In this document: piece after piece, positions 50,797 through 59,079 of the stretch
Position numbering within the stretch: position 1 is the stretch's first letter
Layout: every line of letters begins with the position of its first letter
Assembly: GCF_003946555.1 (NCBI RefSeq)
Contig: NZ_RHOO01000014.1
Span: forward strand, 1 to 64,000
Reading direction: 5' to 3'
Length of the DNA: 64,000 nucleotides
From: Companilactobacillus hulinensis
GTDB taxonomy: Bacteria > Bacillota > Bacilli > Lactobacillales > Lactobacillaceae
The notes under the pieces: generated by a model
What the model saw: only the letters and a program-made list of their open reading frames with translations
Told to the model about the DNA's origin: nothing
Databases searched by the model: none
Translations under genes and position numbers: made by a program

Positions 50797-51972
50797 CTAT
50801 ATTACTATGGCTTGTTCCAAGCCTTTCATTAAAATATTTTTACTTGCATTAATATCACGATCATTATCAGAATTACATTCTGGACAAGTCCAACGTCTGA
50901 CATCTAACTCATGCTTACCATCATCATATCCACATTCAGCACAAAACTGACTAGTCTTGAATGGATCAACTACTATTAATTTCTTGCCATACCATTCACA
51001 CTTGTATTCCAACATTGTTCTAATCATTCTCCATGATTGGTTAGCAATAGAACGTGCAAGATTATGATTCTTTAGAAGATTTTTGATTTTCAAATCTTCA
51101 ACTACTATAACATCATAGTCTTTGACTAATTGAGTAGTAATCTTATTTAAGTAATCCCTACGCTGATTCGCAACCCTTTCAGAATACTTAGCTACCATGA
51201 TTTTTGCCTTTTGAACATTCTTATAATCTTCTAAGGGTTTTGGATCAACTAACCCTAATTTCTTAATTTTAGCTCTATTCTTGATAGCAAGCAATCTTCT
51301 TCTAGCAAGTTTACGTTCCCAATGTAGTTTCTTCTTAGCAAATATCTTGTCAAAATGAATGGTTGGGTATTTAACAGAATCAGAAGTGATTATCAAATCA
51401 GTAACTCCCATATCAAGTCCAACAGTAACCTGTGTCTTATCGAATATTTGGTTTTCACATTCAACTAGTAACACAGCGTAATACTTGCCAGCTAAATTTC
51501 TATAGATAGTAACTGATTTTATTGTTTCGGGTATATTTCTACCACACTTGAATCTCATTTCTCCAAGTTTAGGCAGTTTGATATAGTTCTTGCCTAGCTG
51601 TTTGATATTATGATTAACACATGTTGAACGGTAGCTTTGTCTTGGATATTTTCTACTTTTGAATCTAGGATAACCGGAGTGTTCCCTAAAAAACTTTTTG
51701 AATGCCTCAGATAAATCAATGATTGCACTTTGTAGGCTGGTACTCTCAGCTTGTTTTAAGAATGAATATTCTGGTTCCTTTTTTAATAATGGTAAAAAGA
51801 GATTCATATCATATTTACTAACAAACCTGCAATTCGGATTATTTTTGTTTCTGTCCTTTTGCATAGCTAGCATAAGGTTCCAAACTTTGCGAACCGCACC
51901 AAAATTCGATTCAATACGTTGTATCTGTAATTGTGTTGGATAGATTCTGAGCCTTACACCTTTCAATGGCAT
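50797..51972 (-). CDS. tnpB: RNA-guided endonuclease TnpB, IS200/IS605 family
   Basis: A 391-residue TnpB. The N-terminal region KGVRLRIYPTQLQIQRIESNFG precedes the WED/REC part. The RuvC residues are Asp in VTVGLDMGVTDL near 190, Glu in VIVVEDLKIKNL near 278 and Asp in NDRDINASKN near 376. The zinc finger is FCAECGYD...WTCPECNSD. All catalytic residues are present, so it is probably active. TnpB cuts DNA guided by an RNA from the element's right end and helps the element persist. AGGTGGTG site before the ATG. Confidence 0.93.
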   Translation of the reverse strand: MPLKGVRLRIYPTQLQIQRIESNFGAVRKVWNLMLAMQKDRNKNNPNCRFVSKYDMNLFLPLLKKEPEYSFLKQAESTSLQSAIIDLSEAFKKFFREHSGYPRFKSRKYPRQSYRSTCVNHNIKQLGKNYIKLPKLGEMRFKCGRNIPETIKSVTIYRNLAGKYYAVLLVECENQIFDKTQVTVGLDMGVTDLIITSDSVKYPTIHFDKIFAKKKLHWERKLARRRLLAIKNRAKIKKLGLVDPKPLEDYKNVQKAKIMVAKYSERVANQRRDYLNKITTQLVKDYDVIVVEDLKIKNLLKNHNLARSIANQSWRMIRTMLEYKCEWYGKKLIVVDPFKTSQFCAECGYDDGKHELDVRRWTCPECNSDNDRDINASKNILMKGLEQAIVI

Positions 51973-52206
51973 ATTAATTTCACCACCTTTTAATATAGAA
52001 TAATTATAACATTATAATGTATATATGACTGCAAAATAAGTTTAGACTTAAGGCAAGAAACAGATTAAATATGGCAATGTAAGCGATCGAGGAAGTTCTA
52101 TGCATACATCCCCATCTTCTGATCGAAATCAGGAGATTTCTGCACATTTTTTAGCGTATTTTTCAAAATCCTGTAAACCAATACGTATAATCGCATAATA
52201 GAAACA
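51973..52206. other. Intergenic region between tnpB and the pepN terminator
   Basis: It holds the tnpB promoter and probably the element's left end. A small hairpin, CTGATCGAAATCAG (52118-52131), is visible. A cre-like TGTAAGCGATCGAG (52079-52092) matches only 11 of 14 positions. I see no gene. Confidence 0.4.
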
Positions 52207-52254
52207 AATAGAGCCCCAGAAATCTGATAATATCAAGATTTCTAGAGCTCTATT
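52207..52254 (-). terminator. Intrinsic terminator of pepN
   Basis: AATAGAGC and CCAGAAATCT (52207-52225) pair with AGATTTCTAG and GCTCTATT (52236-52254). On the minus strand a short T-containing run follows. Confidence 0.75.
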
Positions 52255-52290
52255 ATTTTATTTAAAATTTATAAAAGCTGAAAGCGTAAC

Positions 52291-54825
52291 CTATTTAGCA
52301 ATCTCAGCAACAGCAGCATTAACCGCAGCTTTTTCAGATTCAATCAACTTAACACGTGTTTCAACAACCTTAATATCCATGCTGATTTCACGAGTCATAC
52401 CAGGTGTGTTCAACTTAGGTTCAAAGAAGGCTTTGAACTCTGCCAAACGTTCTGGTGTGTGGAATATCATTGATGTAACAGTGATGTAAGTTGTGAATTC
52501 CATATCTCCACCGACTGTATCATCAAGCCATTGCCAGTCATTTCTGATCCAGTCCCAAGCGGCTTGTTGTCCCTCATTATTAGCTAGGACTCCACGATAC
52601 CATGAACGTAGATCTTGTGGCTTGATTGTTCCAGCATCTTCAAACTTGCTGATCAACTTAGCAATCAACTTGTCGTCTGGTGTAGCTGTCAAAGCTACAG
52701 ACAAGTCTTCTTTATAACTAGCATCTGATGACTTGCGATATTCGTTCAACAAGTTATCGAACAAGGCTTCGTTGCCGAAGTTCTTAACTTCATTACGAAT
52801 AACAAATGGACGAATGTCAGCTGATAGACTACTCAAGTTCTTAGCACTACCTTCAAACAATTCATGTGCTGCCAAGATAGCCTTTGGATTCTTAGCATAC
52901 AAAGCAGCGCTCAATACATATGGACGAGTCAATTGATCATCATTTGATTCGCCATCTTTTGGAGTCCAGCCTAATCTTGCGACTTCTTTAGCACTCAACT
53001 TATCGAATAAGGCTTGTAGTTTTTTCTCTTCATCAGAATCAGGAGTAACGAACTTCTTCAAGTTATTAGCGACACGATACAAAGTAGCATTAACAACATT
53101 AGAGTGACTGTCCGCAAACTTAGGCAACAATGGAACGATCGAAGCATAAGAGATTTGGTTACCTTCTGCCAACAAACGCAAGTCTTGCAAGATTTGTAGT
53201 TGTGAAATGGCATCTAATTCGTTGTGGTGATCCAAGATGTCCTTCAACAAAGCATCATCATATTTGACGATAAAGTGTGAGTTATTTCCAACATTAACAC
53301 GGAAAGGTTCACCAGCTGCTTCACGTAACTCGGCATAATCCCCAAGTGTTACTGTCTTCTCACCCATGATTGTTGGTGCAGCATCATAATTGCTGTTTAG
53401 AGGTATCTTCCATTGACGATTTTTATCTTCACCATCACCGATGAAGAATTGTTTTTGTGACAATGTTAGTTTGCCATCGACAACACTAGCACTAACAACT
53501 GGATAACCAGGTTGTAGTAACCATGAGTTCATGATTCCAGCGATATCCATACCAGCGGCATCACCAACAGCTGACCAGAGATCGTCACCCTTGGCATTGT
53601 TGTATTGATGTGCAGCAAAGTAGTTCTTCAAGCCTTTACGTAAGGCATCATCACCAACTAAAGCACGCATCATAACGAGCATTCTAGCACCCTTGGCATA
53701 GACAATAGCACTATCAAATAAGGCATCGATTTCTGCTGGATCTTCAACATCAACGTGAACTGATTGAACACCATCTGTAGCATCACGTTGCAATGCGGCA
53801 GGAACATCTGATGTTTGGAACATTTCCCAGATATTCCAGTCAGGTTCAATAGCAGCTACTGAAACATATTCCATCATGTTAGCAAAACTTTCGTTCAACC
53901 ATAAGTCATCCCACCACTTCATAGTTACAAGATCACCGAACCATTGGTGAGCTAATTCGTGAGTAATAACTGTGGCAACTAATTGCTTGGTATCAAGCGA
54001 AGTATTGTCCGGATCAAGAGTTAAGTAAGCTTCACGATAAGTTACCAATCCCCAGTTCTCCATTGCACCAGCTGAGAAGTCAGGAAGTGCCAATTGCCAT
54101 GAATGTGGAAGTGGATAAGGTGTTTGATAGAAGTCTTCGTAGAATTCAATTGCACGCTTAGCAATATCCAAAGCAAAGTCTAATTCGTTAGCCTTGTGAG
54201 CTTTAGTGGCGAAGACACCAACTTTAACACCACTCTTTGTAGTTGTGATCTTGCTTTGAAGATCACCAAAGGCAAAGGCGATTAGGTATGTTGACATACG
54301 TACGGTTGTATCAAAGTAGTGAACGCCTTCTTCATTGCGAACTTCTGGCATGTTAGCCAAGATAGTTTCGCCAGGTTGTTCATCAAACTTGATGGCTAGG
54401 TCAAATTTGGCCTTAGCCTCAGGTTCATCAACACTTGGGAATGCTTGACGAGCAAATGTTGTTTCAAATTGTGTACCGATAATTTCTTTCTTAACACCAT
54501 CAACTTCATAATATGAAGGGTAAATTCCCATCATTGAGTCAGTTAGAGGAGCTTTGTATTCCACTGCCAATGTTGTTTCGCCAGCTTCTGGCAAAGTAAT
54601 ATTGATAGCTTCCTTATCATTATCAACTTCAAAAGGAACATCATTTCCGTTAGCTTTAACAGATGCAATCTCCATATTTTTCTGTTGAATAAAGATATCT
54701 TTTTGTGTGGCATTACCGTCAATAACGGATTTACCAGCAATTTGTTTAGTTCCACGATTGATATCTATAAAAATATCATAATGTGTGGGTTGAAATGTAT
54801 CATAAGAATGTGTGATTCTAGTCAT
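52291..54825 (-). CDS. pepN: Lysyl aminopeptidase PepN (M1 family)
   Basis: An 844-residue zinc aminopeptidase, the main general aminopeptidase of lactobacilli. GAMENWGLVTYRE near residue 255 is the exopeptidase motif, and VITHELAHQWFGDLVTMKWWDDLWLNESFA near 290 holds the HExxH zinc ligands and the third ligand Glu 18 residues on. The C-terminal ERAP1-like helical domain spans about 515-840. Length is normal (844). I chose the ATG at 54825 because GGAGGG lies five to six nt upstream; a start four codons earlier overlaps that site. Works with PepO and the dipeptidases. Confidence 0.96.
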   Translation of the reverse strand: MTRITHSYDTFQPTHYDIFIDINRGTKQIAGKSVIDGNATQKDIFIQQKNMEIASVKANGNDVPFEVDNDKEAINITLPEAGETTLAVEYKAPLTDSMMGIYPSYYEVDGVKKEIIGTQFETTFARQAFPSVDEPEAKAKFDLAIKFDEQPGETILANMPEVRNEEGVHYFDTTVRMSTYLIAFAFGDLQSKITTTKSGVKVGVFATKAHKANELDFALDIAKRAIEFYEDFYQTPYPLPHSWQLALPDFSAGAMENWGLVTYREAYLTLDPDNTSLDTKQLVATVITHELAHQWFGDLVTMKWWDDLWLNESFANMMEYVSVAAIEPDWNIWEMFQTSDVPAALQRDATDGVQSVHVDVEDPAEIDALFDSAIVYAKGARMLVMMRALVGDDALRKGLKNYFAAHQYNNAKGDDLWSAVGDAAGMDIAGIMNSWLLQPGYPVVSASVVDGKLTLSQKQFFIGDGEDKNRQWKIPLNSNYDAAPTIMGEKTVTLGDYAELREAAGEPFRVNVGNNSHFIVKYDDALLKDILDHHNELDAISQLQILQDLRLLAEGNQISYASIVPLLPKFADSHSNVVNATLYRVANNLKKFVTPDSDEEKKLQALFDKLSAKEVARLGWTPKDGESNDDQLTRPYVLSAALYAKNPKAILAAHELFEGSAKNLSSLSADIRPFVIRNEVKNFGNEALFDNLLNEYRKSSDASYKEDLSVALTATPDDKLIAKLISKFEDAGTIKPQDLRSWYRGVLANNEGQQAAWDWIRNDWQWLDDTVGGDMEFTTYITVTSMIFHTPERLAEFKAFFEPKLNTPGMTREISMDIKVVETRVKLIESEKAAVNAAVAEIAK

Positions 54826-54907
54826 AAGTCCCTCCATAATTTCAAAAAAATGATTTCATTTTCCATTATACGACTTTTATTAGAAATTTTATAATATTAT
54901 GAAAATA

Positions 54908-54935
54908 AAAATCCGTTATCTTAATAACGGATTTT
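54908..54935 (-). terminator. Intrinsic terminator of the cytochrome b5-like gene
   Basis: AAAATCCGTTAT (54908-54919) pairs with ATAACGGATTTT (54924-54935); on the minus strand the stem is followed by TTATTTTC. It also insulates the pepN promoter. Confidence 0.85.
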
Positions 54936-54938
54936 GTT

Positions 54939-55175
54939 TTACTTAACTAATTTACCTACTACTGGCAACTTAGGTAATACAGATTTCTTGTGCGGAGCAT
55001 TAGGAATAACCTCAGATAGATCTTGACCAGCAACGTTACCGTGGTGTTTTCCACCGGCCCAAGGTTTGACATCGGTCATATCATAAACAACACCATCGAT
55101 TGCTACATAGGCCTTGTTACCGTCTTGACCATTATATTGTTTCAATTCTTCTAATGTGAATTCTCTATCTGCCAT
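54939..55175 (-). CDS. Cytochrome b5-like heme/steroid-binding domain protein
   Basis: A 78-residue single-domain protein: FTLEELKQYNGQDGNKAYVAIDGVVYDMTDVKPW, then GGKHHGNVAGQDLSEVIPNAPH. Two histidines (in GGKHH and NAPH) lie where b5-like folds hold heme, but the spacing is the short form common in Firmicutes. It might bind exogenous heme or a flavin/steroid-like ligand. No membrane anchor. I chose ATG at 55175 with AGGGAG upstream. Monocistronic, with its own terminator. Confidence 0.85.
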   Translation of the reverse strand: MADREFTLEELKQYNGQDGNKAYVAIDGVVYDMTDVKPWAGGKHHGNVAGQDLSEVIPNAPHKKSVLPKLPVVGKLVK

Positions 55176-55320
55176 AATTTTCTCCCTCAATCATAATAAA
55201 TTTTGAATCTTAAGCACATTATTACATGTTTGCCTAATTTTAAACAGTAATTTAGGCTCGCATAAGTTTACTTTACTTTTATAAAAGTATAAGTTATTAT
55301 TCTTTCATGAGGTGAAACAA

Positions 55321-55560
55321 ATGAAAAAAGATTTTGGCGACAACATCTCGAACAAGGTTTATGAACATCGGGTTCTAAAAAGATTGTCACAGCAAGAGTT
55401 AGCGGACAAAGTGGGTGTTTCCAAACAAACAATTTTTGTCATGGAAAAGGGCAACTATGTCCCTACTCTGTTATTAGCATTCAGAATAGCTGATTATTTC
55501 CAAGTACCATTGAACGAAATCTTTCAATACGAGGAAGGAAACAACAATGATCGACATTAA
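55321..55560 (+). CDS. Small XRE-type transcriptional regulator
   Basis: A 79-residue helix-turn-helix protein: VYEHRVLKRLSQQELADKVG, VSKQTIFVMEKGNYVPTLLLAFRIADYF. This is the compact YozG/YgzD-like regulator form often paired with a small membrane protein. The next gene overlaps its end by 14 nt, so the two form a pair. The ATG at 55321 has GAGGTG upstream; the GTG at 55312 lies inside that site. Confidence 0.85.
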   Translation: MKKDFGDNISNKVYEHRVLKRLSQQELADKVGVSKQTIFVMEKGNYVPTLLLAFRIADYFQVPLNEIFQYEEGNNNDRH

Positions 55561-55894
55561 TTTCTTTACCGCACTGCATCTGTGGGCTTCAGAATCTATT
55601 GCCAATTGGAATCAATTAGTTGGAGTGAGCTTCGTCCTATTCTTTATTAGCTTCGCCATTATTATAAGAGGATATTATCTCTTCAATGGCTGGCAGATTT
55701 TTAGTAGCGGTGACGAACGCACCAGCAAGATTATCGCCAGTGCCGCTGCCTTTATGTTTATAGCTTATGTTATTTGTGACATTGTTTTACCACACGCATT
55801 CATGTGGCAAATTTTCTTTTTGCTCAAATACTCCATCGTCTTCTTTATTGGTGGAGTCTACCTGATGTGGCAATATCATAGAGATTTGAGTTAG
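55547..55894 (+). CDS. Small membrane protein paired with the XRE regulator
   Basis: A 115-residue protein with three hydrophobic segments (about 22-45, 62-82 and 88-108) and a short charged loop SSGDERTSKIIA between the first two. I do not recognise a named family beyond small membrane proteins co-encoded with YozG-like regulators. The reading frame overlaps the regulator by 14 nt. GGAAGG site upstream. The role is unknown. Confidence 0.75.
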   Translation: MIDINFFTALHLWASESIANWNQLVGVSFVLFFISFAIIIRGYYLFNGWQIFSSGDERTSKIIASAAAFMFIAYVICDIVLPHAFMWQIFFLLKYSIVFFIGGVYLMWQYHRDLS

Positions 55895-55924
55895 AAGATA
55901 GTAAGCTAGTAGTAATATCTAGAG

Positions 55925-56161
55925 GTGATCAATGACTTAGACAGAACAGAGTTCACTTTGATGTTGATTCGCTATTATAATTCTGACGACAATGATGTAC
56001 AGAATCGAGTATTTGATAGAATGTTTGCTTTAATTCCAAACGAAAGTAATCGAATCCAGGAGTTACAAAAACCAATCACCAAGGAAGATACATCTAGACT
56101 TTCTACAAGAAGAATAAAAACCGAAATAAGAAAAAGCCCTAAAAATTTAAACGATTTTTAG
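55925..56161 (+). CDS. Possible small hypothetical protein (weak)
   Basis: An open frame of 78 residues starting at GTG, with no properly spaced ribosome site. An ATG at 55961 is alternative but also lacks one. The sequence MLIRYYNSDDNDVQNRVFDRMF looks sigma-factor-like or helical, but the C terminus KSPKNLNDF is encoded by the terminator stem at 56133-56167. It may be a decayed gene fragment. Confidence 0.3.
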   Translation: MINDLDRTEFTLMLIRYYNSDDNDVQNRVFDRMFALIPNESNRIQELQKPITKEDTSRLSTRRIKTEIRKSPKNLNDF

Positions 56162-56167
56162 GACTTT
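56133..56167. terminator. Bidirectional terminator before the DMT transporter gene
   Basis: AAAGCCCTAAAAAT (56133-56146) pairs with ATTTTTAGGACTTT (56154-56167), flanked by A and T runs. Confidence 0.85.
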
Positions 56168-56174
56168 ATTTTTT

Positions 56175-57101
56175 CTACAAGAAATGAATACCAGCAACAC
56201 CAACAAACATAATAATCAATCCAATCACTCTAGTAAAATTCACACGATTAACTGGTGAGCCTAATAGACCAAGATGGTCAATCAAAGCACTGAACAATAA
56301 TTGTCCAAACAATGCAATGACAACTACTTGACCAGTCCCAATTTGTGGAACCAACCAAGCGCTCCCGAATACATAAGCTGCACCTAAGAATCCACCGATC
56401 CAAATCCACCAATATGACTTACCAGCATGAATTGCACTGCTCAAATCATGAATTGGAGTACGTAAAATGAAGAGCAAAATCCATAACAGAATGGCTCCAA
56501 TCGAAAATGAAACCATAGCTGCGTGCACAGAAGATTTCAATATGACACCGAGATGACCATTAATAGCAACTTGACTAGCCATTAACAAACCAGCTCCGAT
56601 ACCAGCTAATTGTAATAACAAATTATTCTTACCAGTGCCTCTTCTATCTTTACTCCCGATCATCCCTGTAGCTAATAGCATCCCGACTGTTACAAGTAGT
56701 ACTCCCAACACTTTGATAATCGTCAATCCTGACTTAGGCGAAGAGAACAAGCCAAACTGATCAATAATAATACCCATAATAATTTGACCAAACAGCGGCA
56801 ATACAGCTGTTTGAATACTTCCCAAATGTGGGAATAACAAGATATTCGCAGTTAATCCGATAACCCCCAGTAATCCACCTAGCCAGATCCACCAAGGATT
56901 ACCGATAATAATATTTGTCGAGACAAACGGACTTTCTCCACTCATTATTGTTAAAGCAATGAGGAATAACGCACCAATCGTAAATGAAACAGTTGATGCT
57001 AAATATGGTGATTTGACGAAATGTCGCAATTTGGAATTAATAGCCGTCTGCATCGCAATTCCGCATCCCATTAAAACAGGAACTAACGCAAGTATAATCA
57101 T
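56175..57101 (-). CDS. DMT family transporter, DUF606 (YdcZ) type, duplicated
   Basis: A 308-residue membrane protein with about ten segments, made of two similar halves (each with WWIWLGGLLGVIGLTANI or WWIWIGGFLGAAYVFGSA, then a pattern of GQIIMGIIIDQFGLFSSP or GQLLFSALIDHLGLLGSP). That duplicated pattern is typical of DUF606 drug/metabolite transporters, whose substrates are mostly unknown. I chose the ATG at 57101, six nt after AGGGGTG. Monocistronic. Confidence 0.88.
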   Translation of the reverse strand: MIILALVPVLMGCGIAMQTAINSKLRHFVKSPYLASTVSFTIGALFLIALTIMSGESPFVSTNIIIGNPWWIWLGGLLGVIGLTANILLFPHLGSIQTAVLPLFGQIIMGIIIDQFGLFSSPKSGLTIIKVLGVLLVTVGMLLATGMIGSKDRRGTGKNNLLLQLAGIGAGLLMASQVAINGHLGVILKSSVHAAMVSFSIGAILLWILLFILRTPIHDLSSAIHAGKSYWWIWIGGFLGAAYVFGSAWLVPQIGTGQVVVIALFGQLLFSALIDHLGLLGSPVNRVNFTRVIGLIIMFVGVAGIHFL

Positions 57102-57267
57102 AAGAGCACCCCTATTTCTCAAAGTCTCACAAATATTGTCTTACAAGATGAAGTTAACTTTTTCTTCCACATCATCCTCCACTAAAAAAACTTGCCTTAA
57201 AGTGAACTTCAAGGTGTAGTTTATAGTCATCAATAAATATATTATCTATCAAAAGGAAGTAAAACAC

Positions 57268-58110
57268 ATGAATAAAACATTCTCATTTGATAAAGATCTT
57301 AATATCAACCGTCTAGGTTACGGAGCAATGCAATTACCTGGAAAAGGTGTCTGGGGACCTTCAAGTGACCCTGACAATGCTGTCAAAGTCATCACTACTG
57401 CAATCGACAATGGTGTTAACTTCATTGACACCGCTGATGCCTATGGTCCTTTCTATTCTAACTTGTATGTTAAAGAAGCCTTAAAACAACGCCAAGATGC
57501 CAATGTTATGGTTGCCACAAAGGTTGGTAACACTAGGCAAGGTCCTGATCTATGGACTCCAGTTGGTACACCTGCTTATCTTCGCCAACAAGTTGAACTC
57601 AATATGATGACACTAGGACTGGATCACATCGACCTATTACAATTGCATCGTGTTGATCCTAACTACACCCTTGAAGAACAAGTCGGTGAACTTGCCAAGA
57701 TGCAACAAGAAGGCAAGATCAAGCACATTGGTTTGAGCCAAGTCTCTGTTGATGAAATAAAAGCCGCTGAAAAGATTGCCCCAATCGTATCCGTTCAAAA
57801 TCGTTATAACTTGATCGACCGTACTGATGAAGATGTCCTAGATTACGCCGAAGCAAATCATCTAGCCTTCATCCCTTGGTTCCCACTCGCAACTGGTGAA
57901 CTAGCACAAGGCAAAGAACTGCAAGACATCGCTGCTAAGTATGACGCACAACCAGCACAAATTGCTCTAGCATGGTTGCTAAAACGTTCAGATGTAATCC
58001 TACCTATTCCCGGTACAAGTTCAACTGACCACGTCGTTCAAAATATCAAAGCTCAAAACATCGAATTAAGCCAAGCAGACTTTGATATTCTTGATAAACT
58101 CGGAAAATAG
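57268..58110 (+). CDS. Aldo/keto reductase
   Basis: A 280-residue NADPH-dependent TIM-barrel reductase. GYGAMQLPGKGVWGP at the start, NFIDTADAYGPFYSN (catalytic Asp and Tyr) near residue 52, VATKVG (Lys) near 86, LLQLHRVDPNYTLEEQ (His) near 120, VQNRYNLIDR near 172 and IPGTSSTDHVVQN near 250. It should reduce aldehydes or ketones in the cytosol; the substrate is unknown. AAAGGAAG site upstream. Upstream space of about 145 bp to the DMT gene holds the divergent promoters. Confidence 0.92.
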   Translation: MNKTFSFDKDLNINRLGYGAMQLPGKGVWGPSSDPDNAVKVITTAIDNGVNFIDTADAYGPFYSNLYVKEALKQRQDANVMVATKVGNTRQGPDLWTPVGTPAYLRQQVELNMMTLGLDHIDLLQLHRVDPNYTLEEQVGELAKMQQEGKIKHIGLSQVSVDEIKAAEKIAPIVSVQNRYNLIDRTDEDVLDYAEANHLAFIPWFPLATGELAQGKELQDIAAKYDAQPAQIALAWLLKRSDVILPIPGTSSTDHVVQNIKAQNIELSQADFDILDKLGK

Positions 58111-58190
58111 AGCCAACTTGATCTGCATCAAGTCTTTAATAACAGCCACTCATTATAATTAAGTCATCAAATGAAAAGAGGCTTTTTAAA

Positions 58191-58475
58191 ATGAATGCTG
58201 TTAAAGACTATTTAGATGAGCGCCACGACAAACTAGACTTTTATACTAAGGCAATAACCAATGCTCACGGACAAAATCATCCCGAAGTATTCGATGTCAG
58301 ACAACAATATGTTAAGTTATGCCTGGATGCTCGAGATAATAAGAATCTCGATAATAACTTCGCTGAATTACGCCAAACAACAAATAACTACGCTATTCCC
58401 GGAGATGTCTGCCCAGTATTTGAAGCAACTTATCACATGCTAGAAAGCGCCGATGCAATTAACGCTAACTCGTAA
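58191..58475 (+). CDS. Small protein resembling short Ric (iron-sulfur repair) proteins of lactic acid bacteria
   Basis: A 94-residue soluble protein: AITNAHGQNHPEVFDVRQQY, then AELRQTTNNYAIPGDVCPVFEATYHMLE. This resembles the C-terminal or short Ric-type proteins annotated as iron-sulfur cluster repair in lactic acid bacteria, including the invariant HG-HPE and NNY-IP-DVC stretches. It lacks the hemerythrin His cluster of full RIC/YtfE. AGAGG site upstream. The assignment rests on resemblance only. Confidence 0.5.
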   Translation: MNAVKDYLDERHDKLDFYTKAITNAHGQNHPEVFDVRQQYVKLCLDARDNKNLDNNFAELRQTTNNYAIPGDVCPVFEATYHMLESADAINANS

Positions 58476-58510
58476 ATAACAAAGAAGCTATGAAATCATA
58501 ATTAAATTCA

Positions 58511-58612
58511 GTAAACTTGCGACTTAAACCAAATAGGGACTGTAATCCAAAATCGGATTACGGTCCCTATTTGCCTTAATGCTCGAAAGCTGAGCATGTC
58601 TTATCACGCTCT
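58511..58612. repeat. Family H repeat, copy 5
   Basis: The stem AAATAGGGAC (58531-58540) pairs with GTCCCTATTT (58563-58572), with GTAATCC/GGATTAC inside. Compared with copy 1 the bases after AAATAGG and before CCTATTT differ on both sides, so pairing is kept. The right arm ends in TTATCACGCTC, 2 bp before the stop codon of the gene at 58615. Confidence 0.78.
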
Positions 58613-58614
58613 TT

Positions 58615-58986
58615 TTAGTAAGTGCAAGCAACTTGATCAGAAATAATCCAGTTACCATTTTGTTTAACAAAATACATCTTCATTTGTAGTGGCCAAGTAT
58701 TAACGCCACCACCCCAGACACTAGCCCTAACTTGATTTAGACCAACCAAACTAGCTGAATCACCATCAATCTGAATATCTTTGATACTTTCTTCAGTTGA
58801 TGAGAAATACTTCATTTCTTCATTTTGAATCTGGTCGATCCATTCCAACTTTGGTTGAACATAACCCGTCATATGGGTTAGCTTCATTGTTGGTTTCAAA
58901 ATTTCATTTAATTTGTTGATATCTTTAGATACCATAGCTTCATTTTCATTGCGATATAATTCAATAATTTCTTCTTTGTCAGTCAT
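58615..58986 (-). CDS. SnoaL-like/NTF2 family protein
   Basis: A 123-residue cone-fold protein: EEIIELYRNENEAMVSKDINKLNEIL at the start, MTGYVQPKLEWIDQIQNEEM, and VNTWPLQMKMYFVKQNGNWIIS at the end, the DUF4440/SnoaL-like nuclear transport factor 2 pattern. Members bind small hydrophobic molecules or act as isomerases or hydrolases; the ligand is unknown. GGAG site upstream. A T-N11-A palindrome at 59057-59079 lies between it and the LysR gene, so it is a likely target of that regulator. Confidence 0.8.
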   Translation of the reverse strand: MTDKEEIIELYRNENEAMVSKDINKLNEILKPTMKLTHMTGYVQPKLEWIDQIQNEEMKYFSSTEESIKDIQIDGDSASLVGLNQVRASVWGGGVNTWPLQMKMYFVKQNGNWIISDQVACTY

Positions 58987-59056
58987 GATTTATCTCCTTG
59001 ATTAACTAAGATAATACTATCAAGACTGATGTAGAGCTATTTCAAATCACGTTGTT

Positions 59057-59079
59057 ATTGATAAGTCTTACTTATGCAA
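59057..59079. promoter_or_regulatory. LysR-type T-N11-A motif upstream of the SnoaL-like gene
   Basis: ATTGATAAGTCTTACTTAT followed by GCAA contains T-N11-A and matches the palindrome at 62563-62585 in both half sites but one base. It overlaps the LysR gene's 3' end. Confidence 0.5.

Larger units (their letters stand above)
50641..52020 (-). mobile_element. TnpB-only IS200/IS605-type element (approximate ends)
   Basis: The element holds a single tnpB gene and no TnpA Y1 transposase, as in IS1341-like units. The right end has a subterminal hairpin AACG-CAA-CCC/GGG-TTG-CGTT (50649-50679). The left end is not clear; a small palindrome ACATTATAATGT (52009-52020) lies 37 bp before the tnpB start. 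It could move only with a TnpA supplied in trans. Confidence 0.7.

Noticed and set aside
52079-52092. cre-like TGTAAGCGATCGAG near tnpB
   Set aside because: Only 11 of 14 positions match and the symmetry is poor.
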